The translations under genes were made by a program, and so were the position numbers. Positions 36,601 through 48,700 of a stretch of DNA of 64,000 nucleotides are shown here, in pieces; within the stretch, counting starts at the first letter, position 1; every line of letters starts with the position of its first letter. The notes under the pieces were generated by a model that saw only the letters and a program-made list of their open reading frames with translations, was not told where the DNA came from and searched no databases. Source of the DNA: Lumbricus terrestris (taxonomy: Eukaryota; Annelida; Clitellata; Crassiclitellata; Lumbricidae); the NCBI GenBank assembly GCA_949752735.1, contig OX457052.1:17545649-17609648 (forward strand), written 5' to 3'.

Positions 36601-37317
36601 GTCATAGCAACAGCCCCAACCGACGTCACCAACAGCGAATCCGGCTTCCTACCACGGGCCTGCATCCATCGCTACGGCTCGCCCCCGGCATCAAGGAGCG
36701 TGAGCTTCGTCCGTGACCTCAAAACAAGCGACATGAGCAGCGCGAGTCACGACGCCGGGTGCCGCGCCAAGACGTACAAGCGCCAGAGCATGAGCGTCGG
36801 CGACAGCATTGACGAACGAGTCGAAACCAACTTCGACTACCTGAGCGTTCACAGTCTGGCCGAGGAGCCGGGACTTGAGTGCTGTACGGGCGGCAGCGAC
36901 ATCGTCGCCATGGTAGCCGCGGCGCCAAACGCACCGATCTGCTGCGCGCACAATCGTCTGCAGATGACCAGAAGCTCGGTCGACGCGCTCACCAACTCGG
37001 TGCTATGTCCAGCGACTGGACTCACAGACGTTGAGAGCTGCCATTCACGCAAGTGCATGCACACCGCGCTTCGCATTCACGGAAGCACGAGCAGTGAGTC
37101 GACGAGCATTGAGATCATCGGGTGTTCGAATGAGGTGCCGTCTCTGCAGGGTGCTGCCGTTGGTGGTCAGAGTGCCGATGTCGCCGCCAGGATGAAGTAC
37201 AGCTTAGTCGACGTGTGCTGCGTTGCCGAGAAGGGAACAGAGGGAAGCAGCAGTTGTTCGGAGACGAGCAGCGGCTGCGGAAGCGTTAGCGTCCCGTTGT
37301 TTATTCATGATTCCTAA
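27606..37317 (+). CDS. RNF19: RNF19-type RBR E3 ubiquitin-protein ligase, nine coding exons
   Basis: Exons are 27606-28210, 28981-29174, 30313-30454, 31027-31189, 32941-33049, 33944-34105, 34739-35000, 35823-35987 and 36528-37317, giving 863 residues (human RNF19A 838). All introns are GT-AG and phases close. RBR ligases take ubiquitin from an E2 onto a RING2 cysteine and then pass it to substrate. RING1 starts at Cys109 (CPLC...CPEC), the IBR follows (CASCPKLTC...CYHCKQ), and RING2 starts at 272 (CPRC) with the likely catalytic cysteine at 287 (DGSCNHMTC). Two hydrophobic membrane segments follow ([17 protein letters not shown] and the AVAGGV...AYVYGVVP block), then the CRSGGCGV motif and a Ser-rich tail. 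The family is known as dorfin-like and ER-anchored. The start ATG begins the only ORF joined to RING1; a 5' non-coding exon is possible. Confidence 0.97.
28669..28880 (-). mobile_element. tRNA-derived SINE, copy 2 (diverged)
   Basis: It aligns along its length with the other SINE copies: GCGCCCCTTCAA-like end, ACACTGAATCGTGGTTTCA, GGACTTGCGCAGGGTCCC and a worn B box. It lies in RNF19 intron 1, about 100 bases before exon 2. Confidence 0.75.
30660..30760 (+). mobile_element. LINE tail fragment
   Basis: GTTAGAAAGGGCGCTACATAAATTTCAGTTAATTG matches the fragment near 33230-33270 and resembles an L2/CR1 3' end. It is only a tail, in RNF19 intron 3. Confidence 0.55.
31261..32368. mobile_element. 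TIR element carrying an 86-bp tandem repeat array
   Basis: The ends CAGTGTTTAATCTAG and its exact inverse CTAGATTAAACACTG enclose 1108 bp, flanked by a 9-bp duplication ATATAAGCT on each side. C/G-rich subterminal blocks (CCCCCCCAG types) lie inside both ends. Between them is a nine-copy array. No transposase is encoded. The CAGTG termini look hAT-like, but hAT normally duplicates 8 bp. It lies in RNF19 intron 4. Confidence 0.88.
31471..32222 (+). repeat. Minisatellite, nine copies of about 86 bp
   Basis: The anchor AAAATGCTGCCATTGCAAT recurs at 31487, 31573, 31665, 31751, 31837, 31923, 32009, 32095 and 32181, spaced 86 bp except for one 92-bp step. Two sub-types differ after the anchor (AAATTCAAAAAGTTTC and AAATCAAAAATTTTTC) and often alternate, so part of the array has a two-unit order. 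Confidence 0.95.
33190..33440 (+). mobile_element. LINE 3' UTR fragments
   Basis: 33230-33270 carries GAAAGGGTGCTACATAAAAATTTC, a LINE tail. 33385-33430 reads CTCAGCGGGATTTCTCCCTTTTTGGGTC, nearly the same as the 3' UTR of the intact LINE at 55545-55590. They lie in RNF19 intron 5. Confidence 0.6.
33482..33724 (+). mobile_element. RTE-like LINE 3' fragment
   Basis: In frame it reads [11 protein letters not shown], then [15 protein letters not shown], the RTE-like C-terminal signature also seen at 14770-15845. The 9-bp direct repeat CAATTAATT (33473-33481 and 33725-33733) flanks it. It lies in RNF19 intron 5, sense to the gene. Confidence 0.8.
35035..35242 (-). mobile_element. tRNA-derived SINE, copy 3
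   Basis: It matches copies 1 and 5 closely, with B box GGTTCGTATCC (one change), the CCTTGGGCAAGTCCTTCACT core and the LINE-like tail AGCGCCCCTTTAAGCTCACT. It lies 35 bases after RNF19 exon 7. Confidence 0.88.
36409..36515 (+). repeat. UG-rich minisatellite at the RNF19 exon 9 acceptor
   Basis: Units of TATGTTTGTGTTG and TATGTTTGTATTG repeat about eight times and end about 13 bases before the exon 9 acceptor. In RNA this is a UG/UUG-rich tract replacing a normal pyrimidine tract. Confidence 0.85.
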
Positions 37318-37859
37318 AATCGTGTCTCTGTCTGTATCTCTGTCTGTCGGTAGTCGGTCCTGTTCGGTGTGTCTTAACGTTGCAAACATCTGCCATTGAC
37401 ACTGAATATAAATCTGAGTTTAAGTCAAGCTTTGTATTACAAGCGCTTAATAATTTATGCTCGCAGTGTTCGGCCATCTTTGCAGCCAGCCGTCTCCTTC
37501 CTCGTCCCCGGAAAAGAGTAACGTAACGTAAGTGCGGCGTAACATATCTCGGTGCGATGTCAATGGCGTGCACTGCTAATTTAAGAAGATATCCGTTTTT
37601 TTCAGTTATCTGATTTTTTATGTTTGTTGAGTCAACGTCGTTTTGTTCTCATTGTTGTGAAAGCGGTTTTTGTTTTTTGATTAACGGATCGACAAAGTGA
37701 ATAATTTTATTTTGAGTTTCAACACACGAAGACTTCATCAGTTTCCTTTGCCAAGCGTATGCCAAGTGCAGTCATTTAACCTAGTTAGTAACAAGTCACG
37801 TTTCGATGTTTATGAGATGATGCAGCAGAAAGGAGAACCTTGTATTAGAAATTGTGATG

Positions 37860-38075
37860 ATACAATGTGAATTAATTCGTGTCAGAACCGCTATGTCTCA
37901 ATCCAGGTCATTTGCCTGCATTGTTCCCTCCCTATGGAATGGGCTTCCTCCATTAGTTTGCTTTGCCATTGTCTCTGATAGTCTTTTGTCATCAGATTCT
38001 TTCGCTCGTCTCAAAATTTGCCTTTTCCTTCGGGTTGCACGCACTTGGAGCACTTCTGAAAGGCTTTTGTTGTGA
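37860..38075 (+). mobile_element. L2/CR1-like LINE C-terminal fragment
   Basis: In frame it reads RVRTAMSQSRSFACIVPSLW, then NGLPP and a SFARLKICLFL segment, which is the end of an L2-like ORF2. RT is absent. Confidence 0.7.
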
Positions 38076-39224
38076 GAAGATCTTTATAAGTTGTCAGATA
38101 CAATGCAATGCAACTGTCATGTCCAAGTTGCACTTATTCTCGTTGAGGGTATTAAGGTAGGCAATGATCGTAACAGTTATCAATGATCAGTAACAGTTGC
38201 TTTGAATAGGAAATGATTATATATAAAATATGTGCTATGTCAAGGAACCTAAAATGCTTCAATATCCCAACCACTGCACTGTCCGAAATTTGACGATGTT
38301 AGGCTGGCTTGTAAACGAACATATAGTAGTGAGCCATGTAGATTATCAGCTGTTGATGTAGCATGGTGTTCATGACCTATCTATGTTGAGTGTTTGAAAG
38401 TCTATTTTGGAATCTTAATGACTAACATATTGTTGCATATATCTCTATAGGTGTGCCACAGTACAGTCTGATTATACAGTGGCTGGCAAATGTCTTGTTT
38501 GATTTGAAATACAATGATTGCAAATATCTTGGACAACAATAAGTTCTGCTTGTGTGAAATTAGTTTGACAATTCCTGGGCAATACAAATTACTAATCTTA
38601 TCGTGAGAACTATTATTGCTATTGACTTACGATGTGCAAGTTGCCACTGCTGTAGCATCCCACATCGTAATTCTTGCTACTGATTTCGTCTATGATTTTA
38701 AATAACAGTCAGTCAAAACCAGTGAATCCCTGCAGAGAGTGAACAGAGCAACCTATGTATGTAAGTATGTATGTATGTATGTATGTTTGTATGTAATGTG
38801 TATGTATGTGGACACTTAATTACAGCACCTTTTAAGTGCCTCACACAAGTGCTGTGGTATCTTGTCTTTATTTGTTGATCACAGCATTTTCACATGAGTC
38901 ACATTATTACACTCATTACATATTACTTACTGCAACATAAGGCTGTTTGTAAAGCCGTTGCCATTTCAAAAAAATTTCCTCAGAATTTTTGTGTGTGGCA
39001 TGTTGTCAGTTTAGTTTTTTTGATATTTCTTAACCAAAACATTGAAACCAAAGTGAAATGTGTATTTTTGCATTAGGCAAACATATCCTTTTCTATTCAG
39101 GATATTCTCACCACACATTGGCTTCAGTAGACTTTTTCATCATTAAATGGTTTCTCATAATGTAAAGTCCGGTCAAGGATGAGATTTATAGAATAGAACT
39201 GAGGGGTCAGACCATTAGTAATAT

Positions 39225-39437
39225 GGGGCGTAGTGGTGGCGTCGTTGCCTTGAAGCCGGAAGGTTCGAGGTTCGAATCCACCTCAAGTCGCTGCGTATGG
39301 ACCCTGGGCAAGTCCTTCACTTGCAATTGCTCAGCGCTTCGGCGTGAAACTCCGATGCGGCATGAAACTCCGATGCAGTGTCCGCTCTGCAGTCGGGAGC
39401 GCCTCTGAGTAGAGAGCTTGAAGGGGCGCTATAACAA
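39225..39437 (+). mobile_element. tRNA-derived SINE, copy 4 (plus strand)
   Basis: The head GGGGCGTAGTGGTGGCGTC and the perfect B box GGTTCGAATCC are followed by CCTGGGCAAGTCCTTCACTT. The tail reads GGGAGCGCCTCTGAGTAG, then GCTTGAAGGGGCGCTATAAC. It has a short internal duplication of the GAAACTCCGATGC block. The head supports RNA polymerase III transcription. Confidence 0.9.
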
Positions 39438-40429
39438 GTGCACATACAAACAATCTAGTGATTAATGTGGAGTTGCGGTGTGTGATGAAAACTTTACTTC
39501 ACCCCCAGGGCCCCCTGACAGCAATTCTCACCCTGATCTGGCGTATCAACTAATTTAAAGGACAGTATGCGTTGACTGCTGCTTTCCAATGGGCAGTCTG
39601 CATTCTGATTTTTTTTGAGGAGTTTGAATGAGTCTAGAACTGTTTTGAGCTGTTTGTTCAATTTCATATTTTAATTCACGTCGTAGTTGTCTTGCAGGTT
39701 TTTGTTTAGGGCTTTTGTCGCATCTGGTGTTTGTGCAGAATTGATTTATTAATGTTTGTGAATTGTCGAAATTGCTTTTAAATGTACCTTGGTTAATTCA
39801 GAACACAAAGAATGTTGACATGATTGCAGCTGACCGTTGGTACAGGAACAATTAATTGCAACATAGTTTCTGTGGATACAATGGAAGGGCCGAGGGTGGC
39901 TGGAAGATCCTGCTACTTATTGACACCCTGATATCAAATTGAAGCAAACATTGTGAGATGGCAGTCAGGAAACATATGAAAACTTAACTGACGATATTAA
40001 CATTGGGATATATTATATATATATATATAAAATTATATATGTATATACGGATATATCCATGCATTCATGCATGCAAGAATATAATGGCACCCATAATTAT
40101 GTGTGCTGCCATTTGATGCATGCGTAATTGCGTATATATTTTCGCATTCTCATACTTAAAATCACGGAGTGTGAAAAGAAAGACTAACTATTACCACATC
40201 AGCATTTGAAGTAGGCCTATAAAAATTACTATTTAAAGGAAGTTTGTGTGTAGGATTTTGTGACGTTCTATGTGTAGTCAGTGTTTTAGTTTCGATGTGG
40301 TCCAGGTTTGTTTTGTTGCCGAAAGAAGGACTGCAAGCAGAAAGTTTTGTTCTTCGGCTATTTTAAAGTAATTACGTGTATTTGTCCAATGGTTGACTTG
40401 CTGGACTGTCAAGTCAAGGGTTGGGTATT

Positions 40430-40715
40430 CAAATCCTCAGAGCCCCCTGTTGGACGGAAAAAATTGCTACGAAATTCTGCCTCCTAGCCAACTCGGCAAT
40501 AATGAGCGTTCCCAGTAGGAAGAACAAGCTACAGCTTTTGCCTTCATTGGTCCTTGATCTTTGGAATCAGCTCTCTCTATTGTCACGTTCTTTGTTATTA
40601 ACTGAATCGCATCTTTCGCTGTCTTAAAACTACTTTCTTCTCTATGGGTCTGTCACACTGGGAGCACCTCTGATTGGTGTGCACTGTGACAATACAATGC
40701 AATACAATAGATGGT
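40430..40715 (+). mobile_element. L2/CR1-like LINE 3' end
   Basis: In frame SVPSRKNKLQLLPSLVLDLW and NQLSLLSRSL, then CTGGGAGCACCTCTGATTGG and a (ACAATACAATGCA) end. It is a worn copy of the family seen at 9900 and 59610. Confidence 0.65.
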
Positions 40716-42477
40716 TAGGGAGGGGACTGGCTACCCACCCTTATATGCTAAGGCTGAGAAAATGAAGGCGCTAGACTTTGCCTCTCTGGATTAACTTTAA
40801 GGTCTGTGTTCTTCTATGCCAAAATCTATTTCAATTTATTACAATTTTCGAGTCATTTTATTAAAAGTAGGATTTCATGTTTCTCGTTACTGAGCAGTCC
40901 TGATTTATTCAGGCAGTTGTCATGTTTATCTGTTGATTTTATTAAATCCTTTTGGTTTGATTAAATTCGCACATGGCATTTGGTTTTTCGTATAAAAGCT
41001 ATAATACGTTAAGATATGAGTTGAAGCATTTGTGTCAGGTTCCTTGAAATTGAGTTAAGCAACATTTGGGCATGATGTTTTAGTAAGAGTTGTATGGTTC
41101 GTGTATGGAGTATTGAGAATGGAATTTGAAACTGTGTATGTATAACATCGGGAATCTTGAAACTGATTTCTATAACTTTAGCAGTTTTAAAACTTCTGGG
41201 AAAGTGTAACTTTTTCTTTGGCGGATATTAGAAGATGAGTTTTTGTCCATGACTCTTGTCATCTATAGAATTGACTTGCGGGTTTTATTGGCATCTTCTG
41301 TTTGTGAGCTCATACTGAAACTGTCGTCGAAATAAATCATATGAAAGCCTAGATCAGTTATTTTGTTGAATTATGTGTTAATCGTTGCAAATGCTTATTA
41401 CTGTGAAGCAGAGGATAGTTAACTACTGCACAAAAAATGTACATATGCCATAAATGAGAGCAGCAGTGGCTTTGGTCAGTTGGTCATTTCTGTCAGTGCA
41501 CTAGCATTACTTTGTAAGTTTGTAATGTAATGTAAATCTTCGAGAATTTCTCAGCATCCCAAAAGCCACATCAGGAAGGTCAGCTTTGTTCTGTACTTTG
41601 TATTGTTGTGGTCATGTCAGGTCATCACTTCTCTCTGATCTTGTACTGAAATATTTTTTCAACATTACAGCGCTAATTTTATTTTAAGCAAACTCGAAAA
41701 CAACGGCACTTAACAGCATTGCTTGCATAACTAACGCGGTGCTGTTAGATGCCTTTTTTAGCACTTGCCTAGTTATTTCATCGTGTTGCGTAAATTGTCT
41801 GCATCACCCATCTTACTGTAGTTGACTTTATCAATTCACGTTAATATAAAATATCAGGAGGGAGTGAGAGAGGGAGCAGTCTTTGGAGTGGGTTAGAACG
41901 ACGTTCCCACTGATCTGGAAATTCTTTTCTTGCGTTGCTGCTGCTTATCCTGCAATGGAACCGGAGTCTGTTGACACACACCTTCCAATAAAACTCTTAT
42001 CCGGAGTTCCCACTGCTTACCAAAATCACTTATATAACTGCAGAAGATTGTTCACCATAACTTTGTGTGGCATAGTTGCACTATTGTCCATTTTTAGAGT
42101 GTTAAAAACAGTCCTTCAGGATGTGAAACTGTTGCTTTGTAGGTCGTCAAGTAATCAAGCTATTCCTACAATCTATTTCCAGTATCAGAGACTAATTCTC
42201 TGTTCAGTGCTGCTGTCTTTAAGTAAAATAGTAATGCTAGTCATTGCAACAAAAGACTTAAATCATAGAATTTTACGATATATCTTTCTTGTATAAAAAA
42301 TAATCTTAAAAATAGTCAGTCTCTACAGAAAAAGCAATTAAATAGTCTACCAAAAAACAGCATAATCATATCTGGAACTGTTCAAATGACTGCCATTCCA
42401 TGTCAAATCAACCCTGCAATTTTTCAAAGTAATCAGAATACACACAACTGTTTTATTAAATAAAAATCTGACGTTGT

Positions 42478-45400
42478 CTAGCTGTTTTCGTATATCGGCT
42501 GGTCAACATCACTGCTGCTTTGGTTGGCATTGGCGTAGGTGGCGTCTGCAAGCTGGGCTGCTGCAAAATCCATGGTAACAGTTGGAGTCCAGTGAAGATG
42601 TTCAATGGCCAGGCGGAAGATGTACTGATATTGGGCCTGCAATGCAAACATGCACTCAAGAGTCTTATTCCAGAGAATTGTAGGCACGCCTGGAATGGGC
42701 TTCCCTTGACTGTACGACACCTTGCAAATGGTTCTCAGATTCACTAACTGAATACATATTTTTTCCGCTTGGGTTGGACTGGGAGCGCCTCTGAGTAGAA
42801 GGGGTTGATGGGGCACTATATACGTTGTGATTGATTGGATGATTGATTGAAATTTGTGGATCAAAACCTAACAAGTCACAATAGAAAATGTGATAAATTA
42901 TTTATGGTATAGTGTTTTCTGATGCTATTTTAATTTTGCATTAATATCGTTTACTGGTAGACCTAGGGGTGTAGGATGTTGTCGTTGAACAATAATCGTA
43001 TTTAAATTGGCCTATACCATCATTTTAGTTCTAGTTTTTAGGCTAGTTTAATTGCAGCCACTCACAAATACTTACGCACACATGGGCGCGTGCATACACA
43101 CACACACCATCTATCTAGAGCTATGTCTTAATATGCTGGCTCACGCTCAGGGCTTAAAGTGTGCCTGGACGGTCATGGACGGCGTCCATGCACTTGTTTT
43201 AAAATCTGATCAGGGCTTAAAGTGTGCCTGGACGGTCATGGACGGCGTCCATGCACTTTTAAAATCTGAATCACGCTACTTGTGCTTTAGGAACTATACA
43301 AATCTGGAGAGTTAAGTGCTCGTGAATAAGCTGGTGCCCTTCGCTTGACATTCGAATGGCGCTTTGGAAATTATGAAGATTAGGCCAGCCTACGATTACA
43401 ACTGCGGCGAAAGCAAGAGATATGTAATTATAGGCCCCTAGTCCTATCTGCAATCTGCATAATTATATTGTGACTATTATAAAGATTAATAAGGAGAACT
43501 CACGAGCGATGCAATGGCCTGAGGTCTGGAGCTGATAACGTATCTACTGCTAAGATAAGCATCCACCAATCGATCACATTTCATCTTATCGATAAGATAA
43601 GAGGCGGCAACAAACAGACCACTCTTGTTTGCTCCATCACTGCACAAATAATTATAAATACACAACATCCGTTATATTATCGGAATAGACTCGTAGAGAG
43701 ATCCACAGGAACTTCTATAGAATTAATGTGAGTTTTAGTCAAAGAGTCTATGTGAAAGCTGGCGATCCGAAATTAAACTAGGCCTATAGGGACAGCTGTA
43801 GCTAAGCTGATTGAAATGTGCTGGATGCATGGCCAACATATAGGCCTATAAATAATGGGCAATTGGGGCCATTGGGCATCAATATTTTATCAGAATATCA
43901 TAAGATTTCGAGTTAGGCCTACTATTATGGCAATTGACATTCACTCATGAAATCTCTACGGTTCTACCTGCAGTAGCAGCCCAAATCTACACAGTGCAAT
44001 TTCAAGGGCATTTTAATATGACTGTAGTAATGAAGACGTTGAATGGTAGACCAAATACACAGCCTCGACAAACAGAAGGCACTGTGGACACGTTTCGATA
44101 AATCGTGCTTCATAAGGTTGTCTTGGTCTTTAATTAACCTTATAGGGCGATGAGTAGCCTATAGATATAGGCCTAACCAGTGTGAGAACTGTGGCAAAAT
44201 AACTGCGGTTGGACTATATATATGATCAACTTGGAATTGGGGTGTGAAAACAGACTTTACTATGGAGCTCGAAGAAAGACTGGGGGGTTTAACCCCCCAA
44301 CTCAATTCTCACTCTGGGTCTAACAGTATAACTAGGCCTATAACAGTCTTCCATACAGTTTGTTTTACCTATCATGTAGGTTTTACTATTTCATGTAGAC
44401 CTAATCATGCGGCGGTAACGGCGGTTTGTCGAATTGAATTTGGTTCTAGCTGTTGTTGTTGTTGTTGTTGTTGTTGTTGGTGCATGTTGTTGTTGGTGTT
44501 GTTGTTCTTGTAATAAATGCATTTAGAACAGATCACATATCCGCTAAAATTAATAGGTTAGGCCTACGTACGGACAGATGATGACGGCGGGTTTGCGGTC
44601 TTTAGGCATGATATCTGCGACAGCATCATCATTTGTATTCATCAACAGCTGATGACGATCTGATACGATTCCAATCAGGTCCAAGACGTCAGTGGCACTG
44701 TCAGGTACTTCATCTTTTAGTCTCCAGTTTGACAGTCGATACAGGTGTACGATTTGAGGCGCGGATCCCTATCAGGAAGAAGCTTAAGATGGTAAAGTGG
44801 TTCTTTTCACTCTTATTAATACAGCAGAATTAGCAGTAGGCCTAGGCTATAGGCTAATAGTCGTGCAATTTAAAAATAGGACAAATCCAGGTGACATACC
44901 GGTTAGGCTACAGGTGAGAGATAAGAAATAACACACAGAAGTAACAATAAAGTTTAGAACTAAACTAATTAGTAATAATTATAACAAAGTATAGTGGCAG
45001 CCATAAACTGGCGCCCATCCGTCAGGTAATTGATGCTAAAAATAGACAGTTGATGTTGAATTAGGCCTAATTACTAGAATACTGCAATTAATAGGACACA
45101 AGAATTGGTTATTTCACTCTTCGTCGTAGGAACTCCGAGCTCATAAATGCTTGGTCCTGGAATTCAACGGCATTTAGGCTATAGGCTACACATACAGAAC
45201 ATAGGCTATAGCCTGTAGTAGGCCTAATCGCAGGGCTGCTTTTATGGAATATTTATAACTGCACACCTCCTATTTTGCTTTCCCATCATCCATTTGGTAA
45301 ATTAATTACTTCCAATCGGAGGACAATGACCTTTTTGCTAGTTTTAACTGTACAGAAGTGCTTCTACAACCGCACATTTAGTGTAGGCTACAACTGCACG

Positions 45401-45739
45401 TTAAAAAACCCTGCCTAATCAAACAACTGAACAGCATACTAAAATGCTAACAACTTGCATTGGTCATAATTTTATATGGCTCAGCCAGTGATGAGGATAA
45501 TTCCTTCTACTCACACTTCGTGTAAGTTGCAGTTCCAGACCAAGGATTTCTCCAGCTGTCACCTTTGATGACAGAGTGATGGAGATTTTGCCAAACTGGA
45601 GAGTCAAACGATCTTCCGACGGCCAATATGCAAACTGTGGAAAACGACAGCATTTCATTCGGAAGTGTGTGTATTTGATCGTGTGTGTATGTGTTTCTGT
45701 TTGTAGGTTATTATCGTGTAGGCCTGTATCTTTATGCAT

Positions 45740-45794
<55 letters not shown>

Positions 45795-48700
45795 CGTGTA
45801 GGATTGTACGTGTGTGCAAACTCGTAGCCTACGTGTGACAACTTGCCATAGCCTAAATTTATGTAGCGAAGTAGTCCTGGGATCAGGAAGTAAACAATAA
45901 ATTATAGCGAAAAGACCATTGTTTGATCAGCAAATTATTATCAGGCTACTTTTCTTACAAGTGTTTTACTTGCTGGCAGATAACACGTAGGCCTATACAT
46001 AATTATATAAAGGCCTAATTTTCGAAATTGTAACGTTAAAGTGCACAAGTTTCCAAGTTTTCACCTCCTAAGAATATTTGTTATCTTGGTTGGTCATTTA
46101 CGTAGACAGGTAGCCTAATAAATTATTATTCATGCAGGAAACTAATTTAAGATAGAGGAACATAATTCCCTGGACATAGTACACCGGACATAATCCACAG
46201 GCTTGAGCATAGGCCTATAATCGCCCTAAAGGTATAGGCTAATTGAACCACCATCTAAGGAATAGGCCTACCGAAGCATAGTAATTTTGTAATAGCAGAC
46301 AAATTTGCAGCTTGCGTATTTTAAAATGATTACAGTGTCGTCTACTTTCGATGAATTTCACAAAGTTAGCTAAATTGCTGTAGGTTATTATACTGTTATT
46401 AGCCTTTCGATTGAATATATTATACGATCGAAGGCCTAATAACGAAGTCAACTGAGTCTGAGGCGTCTTTATATCTACGACGAAGGAATTCACTCAGATA
46501 AAATTTTATTGTCTAGCAAAAGTATTCTTAGTAGCTCATGACTACTCTGATCAGGATATCAGCATCGTCTTTTGGAAGTAATTAGTCAGTGGCGGCGCCA
46601 TAATTTCAGTTTGGGGGCTGAATCCTGGCGGAGGAAATTTTGCACTTTCATCCGCCAAAATTTCTGACGACCTTTTTTGGTCATTCGGTCGAAATCTCAT
46701 GTATGTGTTTCATTTTTAGTGAGCTTATCGTGGAATTATTTCAATTTTACATGTTAAAAACCCGGATGGCTATTTTTTAGGGGGGCTTAGCCGGGCCCCC
46801 GTGTTGCCTTTAATAGCGGGGCTTAGCCCCCTAACCCCCCTAGCGCCGCCACTGTAATTAGTATCACTTCAAAGTATTAATTAGCGCAGGGCCAAATCAT
46901 AGGCTAGGCCTAGGTCTACATAATTATCTTATCGGTGTTTCGCTTTATGCATTGTCTTTTAGCATCTTCTGCAAACGTTGGTATAAAGTTCTAAACTTAA
47001 TCGCACGTGTAAATTGTTTTATATAACGTTTCAAGCTGCAGCTTTATGATTGGTAATAGTAGGCCTACTGTGCTCCAAGTGTCTAGCTTAAGCCGACTTG
47101 CTTGAGCATTATTCTAATCAAGTCGTCCGTTTTGTAACATGCAGTAAGTGTATTATCTATTTCAGACACTGATTGCAAAGAGGTGAATTATGTCCGGGGA
47201 ATTACCTCCTTAAACCCAGTTGAATATATTTAGAGACTGCAACAAAGAAAACGTGAACTGCTAATTCGAGCGAGAAGCCCTGTTGACATTGTAGATATGC
47301 CTACTTGAACTGAGATAATTAACTGAGTGTAAGACTTTGATAATGCTGATATATACGATGACGATAATTATCTACGCTTACTTGACTTCATGAGTTTAAT
47401 TCATTAGCAGAAATACCTATAGGTCTACCTATACCAGGGACCCAGAGTGCATATAAGCCAATGCCTGTACATGTAGGACTATGTAGATTTGCGACAGGTA
47501 AAAAATTACCATTGAACACACACCTGCTAATCCACATGATTAGGCTACTTCCTTGTTTCCCTGACCAATCTGATTTTGACCAGCAAAAGACGTCATCGCT
47601 GTCGATGACGTCTTTGACCTCATATAGTAGTAGGCCTATAACCATCAGATTGCGTCAGATCATTTGGGAGCTAGACCTTGCTCCTGTCTATTTTTGTGAG
47701 CTCTGTAGCCCTACGCGTAGTGCTCGCCACTTCCGCCCCTGCCTTTCGGCTGAACAAAGTAGATCTGCTCTCAATCCCTTTTGCTCGCATATCCACTATG
47801 CAGAACCGTGCCTTTTCGGTCACCATTCGGTGGTCTTACCCTTGACCTAGAATGGTCTCCCCTTGACGCTCTGCTCCGTTTCTAGAACTCCTTCTCATGC
47901 ATTCCTCTATTATTTAGGAGAGCTTTATTTGGCCGCGCCGAGGTTGGGAGTGCCTCTGGGTAGTCCCTTGGAGAGGTGCAATACAAATTCATGTAGTGAA
48001 TGAATGAATTAGCTTAGCTTAATTATAGCCTACCTCGTCGCATTCCTGTGGCGGTACAAGAACGACGATTGTTGGACAGTTGTGTTCGGTGACCATTCTC
48101 CAGAAGTCGACGATTGTCTCTTTGAGTGGCAGCTGTGTAAGGATGTAGTGACCCGGACAGCGGTGACCCTACAATAAACACCCACACAAAGATACGACCA
48201 GTTAACAAATACAATATAATATCCAGACCTACCTTCCCTGCCAGAACGCCCACAAACATTCGATGGGGCCAATAAGGACTCATAATAATATAATAGATCC
48301 AGATGAAAACTGAGTCCACTTCGCTCTTCCAACAGATTTGATATTCTAGTTCCTCATACTAGAACAGATGTGAATTCCCACCAGATCCCTGCAAGTGTAG
48401 TGTAGAGGAATGGATTCATGTGGGCTTCGTAAAGGTCTCACATGAGAACATGGGCCCCATTTGGAACCCTTAAGGCTCAATTGGACGGTCTAAAAGCACG
48501 CTGGTGTCATAATTATTATGAAACTGACGTGAAGCCTGCGAGATGAAAGACATGCTGCTCACCTGAGTTAAAACAGCGTTGATGTAATCTGACTCGTGAA
48601 ATGTTGGTAGAAGATAAATGCGAATTCTGTCATCTGTAAAATTATCAATATGAGCATTAGTTTAATTTAATGTTCGGACGAGATGCCTTTTATTGATGGA

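Larger units (their letters stand above)
37318..42477. other. Region between RNF19 and the RPTP gene
   Basis: It holds the RNF19 3' UTR (no certain poly(A) signal called), LINE and SINE fragments, a (TATG)n run at about 38753-38815 and an AT run near 40008-40040. An ORF at 41883-42296 (137 codons) has hydrophobic stretches but no recognisable domain. No gene was recognised. Confidence 0.45.

Noticed and set aside
39225..39437. tRNA gene (A and B boxes)
   Set aside because: No cloverleaf or anticodon arm; five dispersed copies with a LINE tail show a SINE.
41883..42296. 137-codon hydrophobic ORF as a small gene
   Set aside because: No domain, no codon-bias or splice support, and it lies in repeat-rich DNA; left as unsupported.
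45576..45827. ORF ending in a VCVCV run
   Set aside because: Product of the (GT)n repeat, opposite to a real RPTP exon.
46155..47215. Inverted TAATTCCC(T/C)GGACATA motifs as ends of a 1-kb transposon
   Set aside because: Only about 16 bases match and no flanking duplication is visible.
47388..47645. 85-codon minus-strand ORF as an RPTP exon
   Set aside because: It does not resemble any phosphatase segment; exons 48168-48034 and 45634-45515 join in phase without it.
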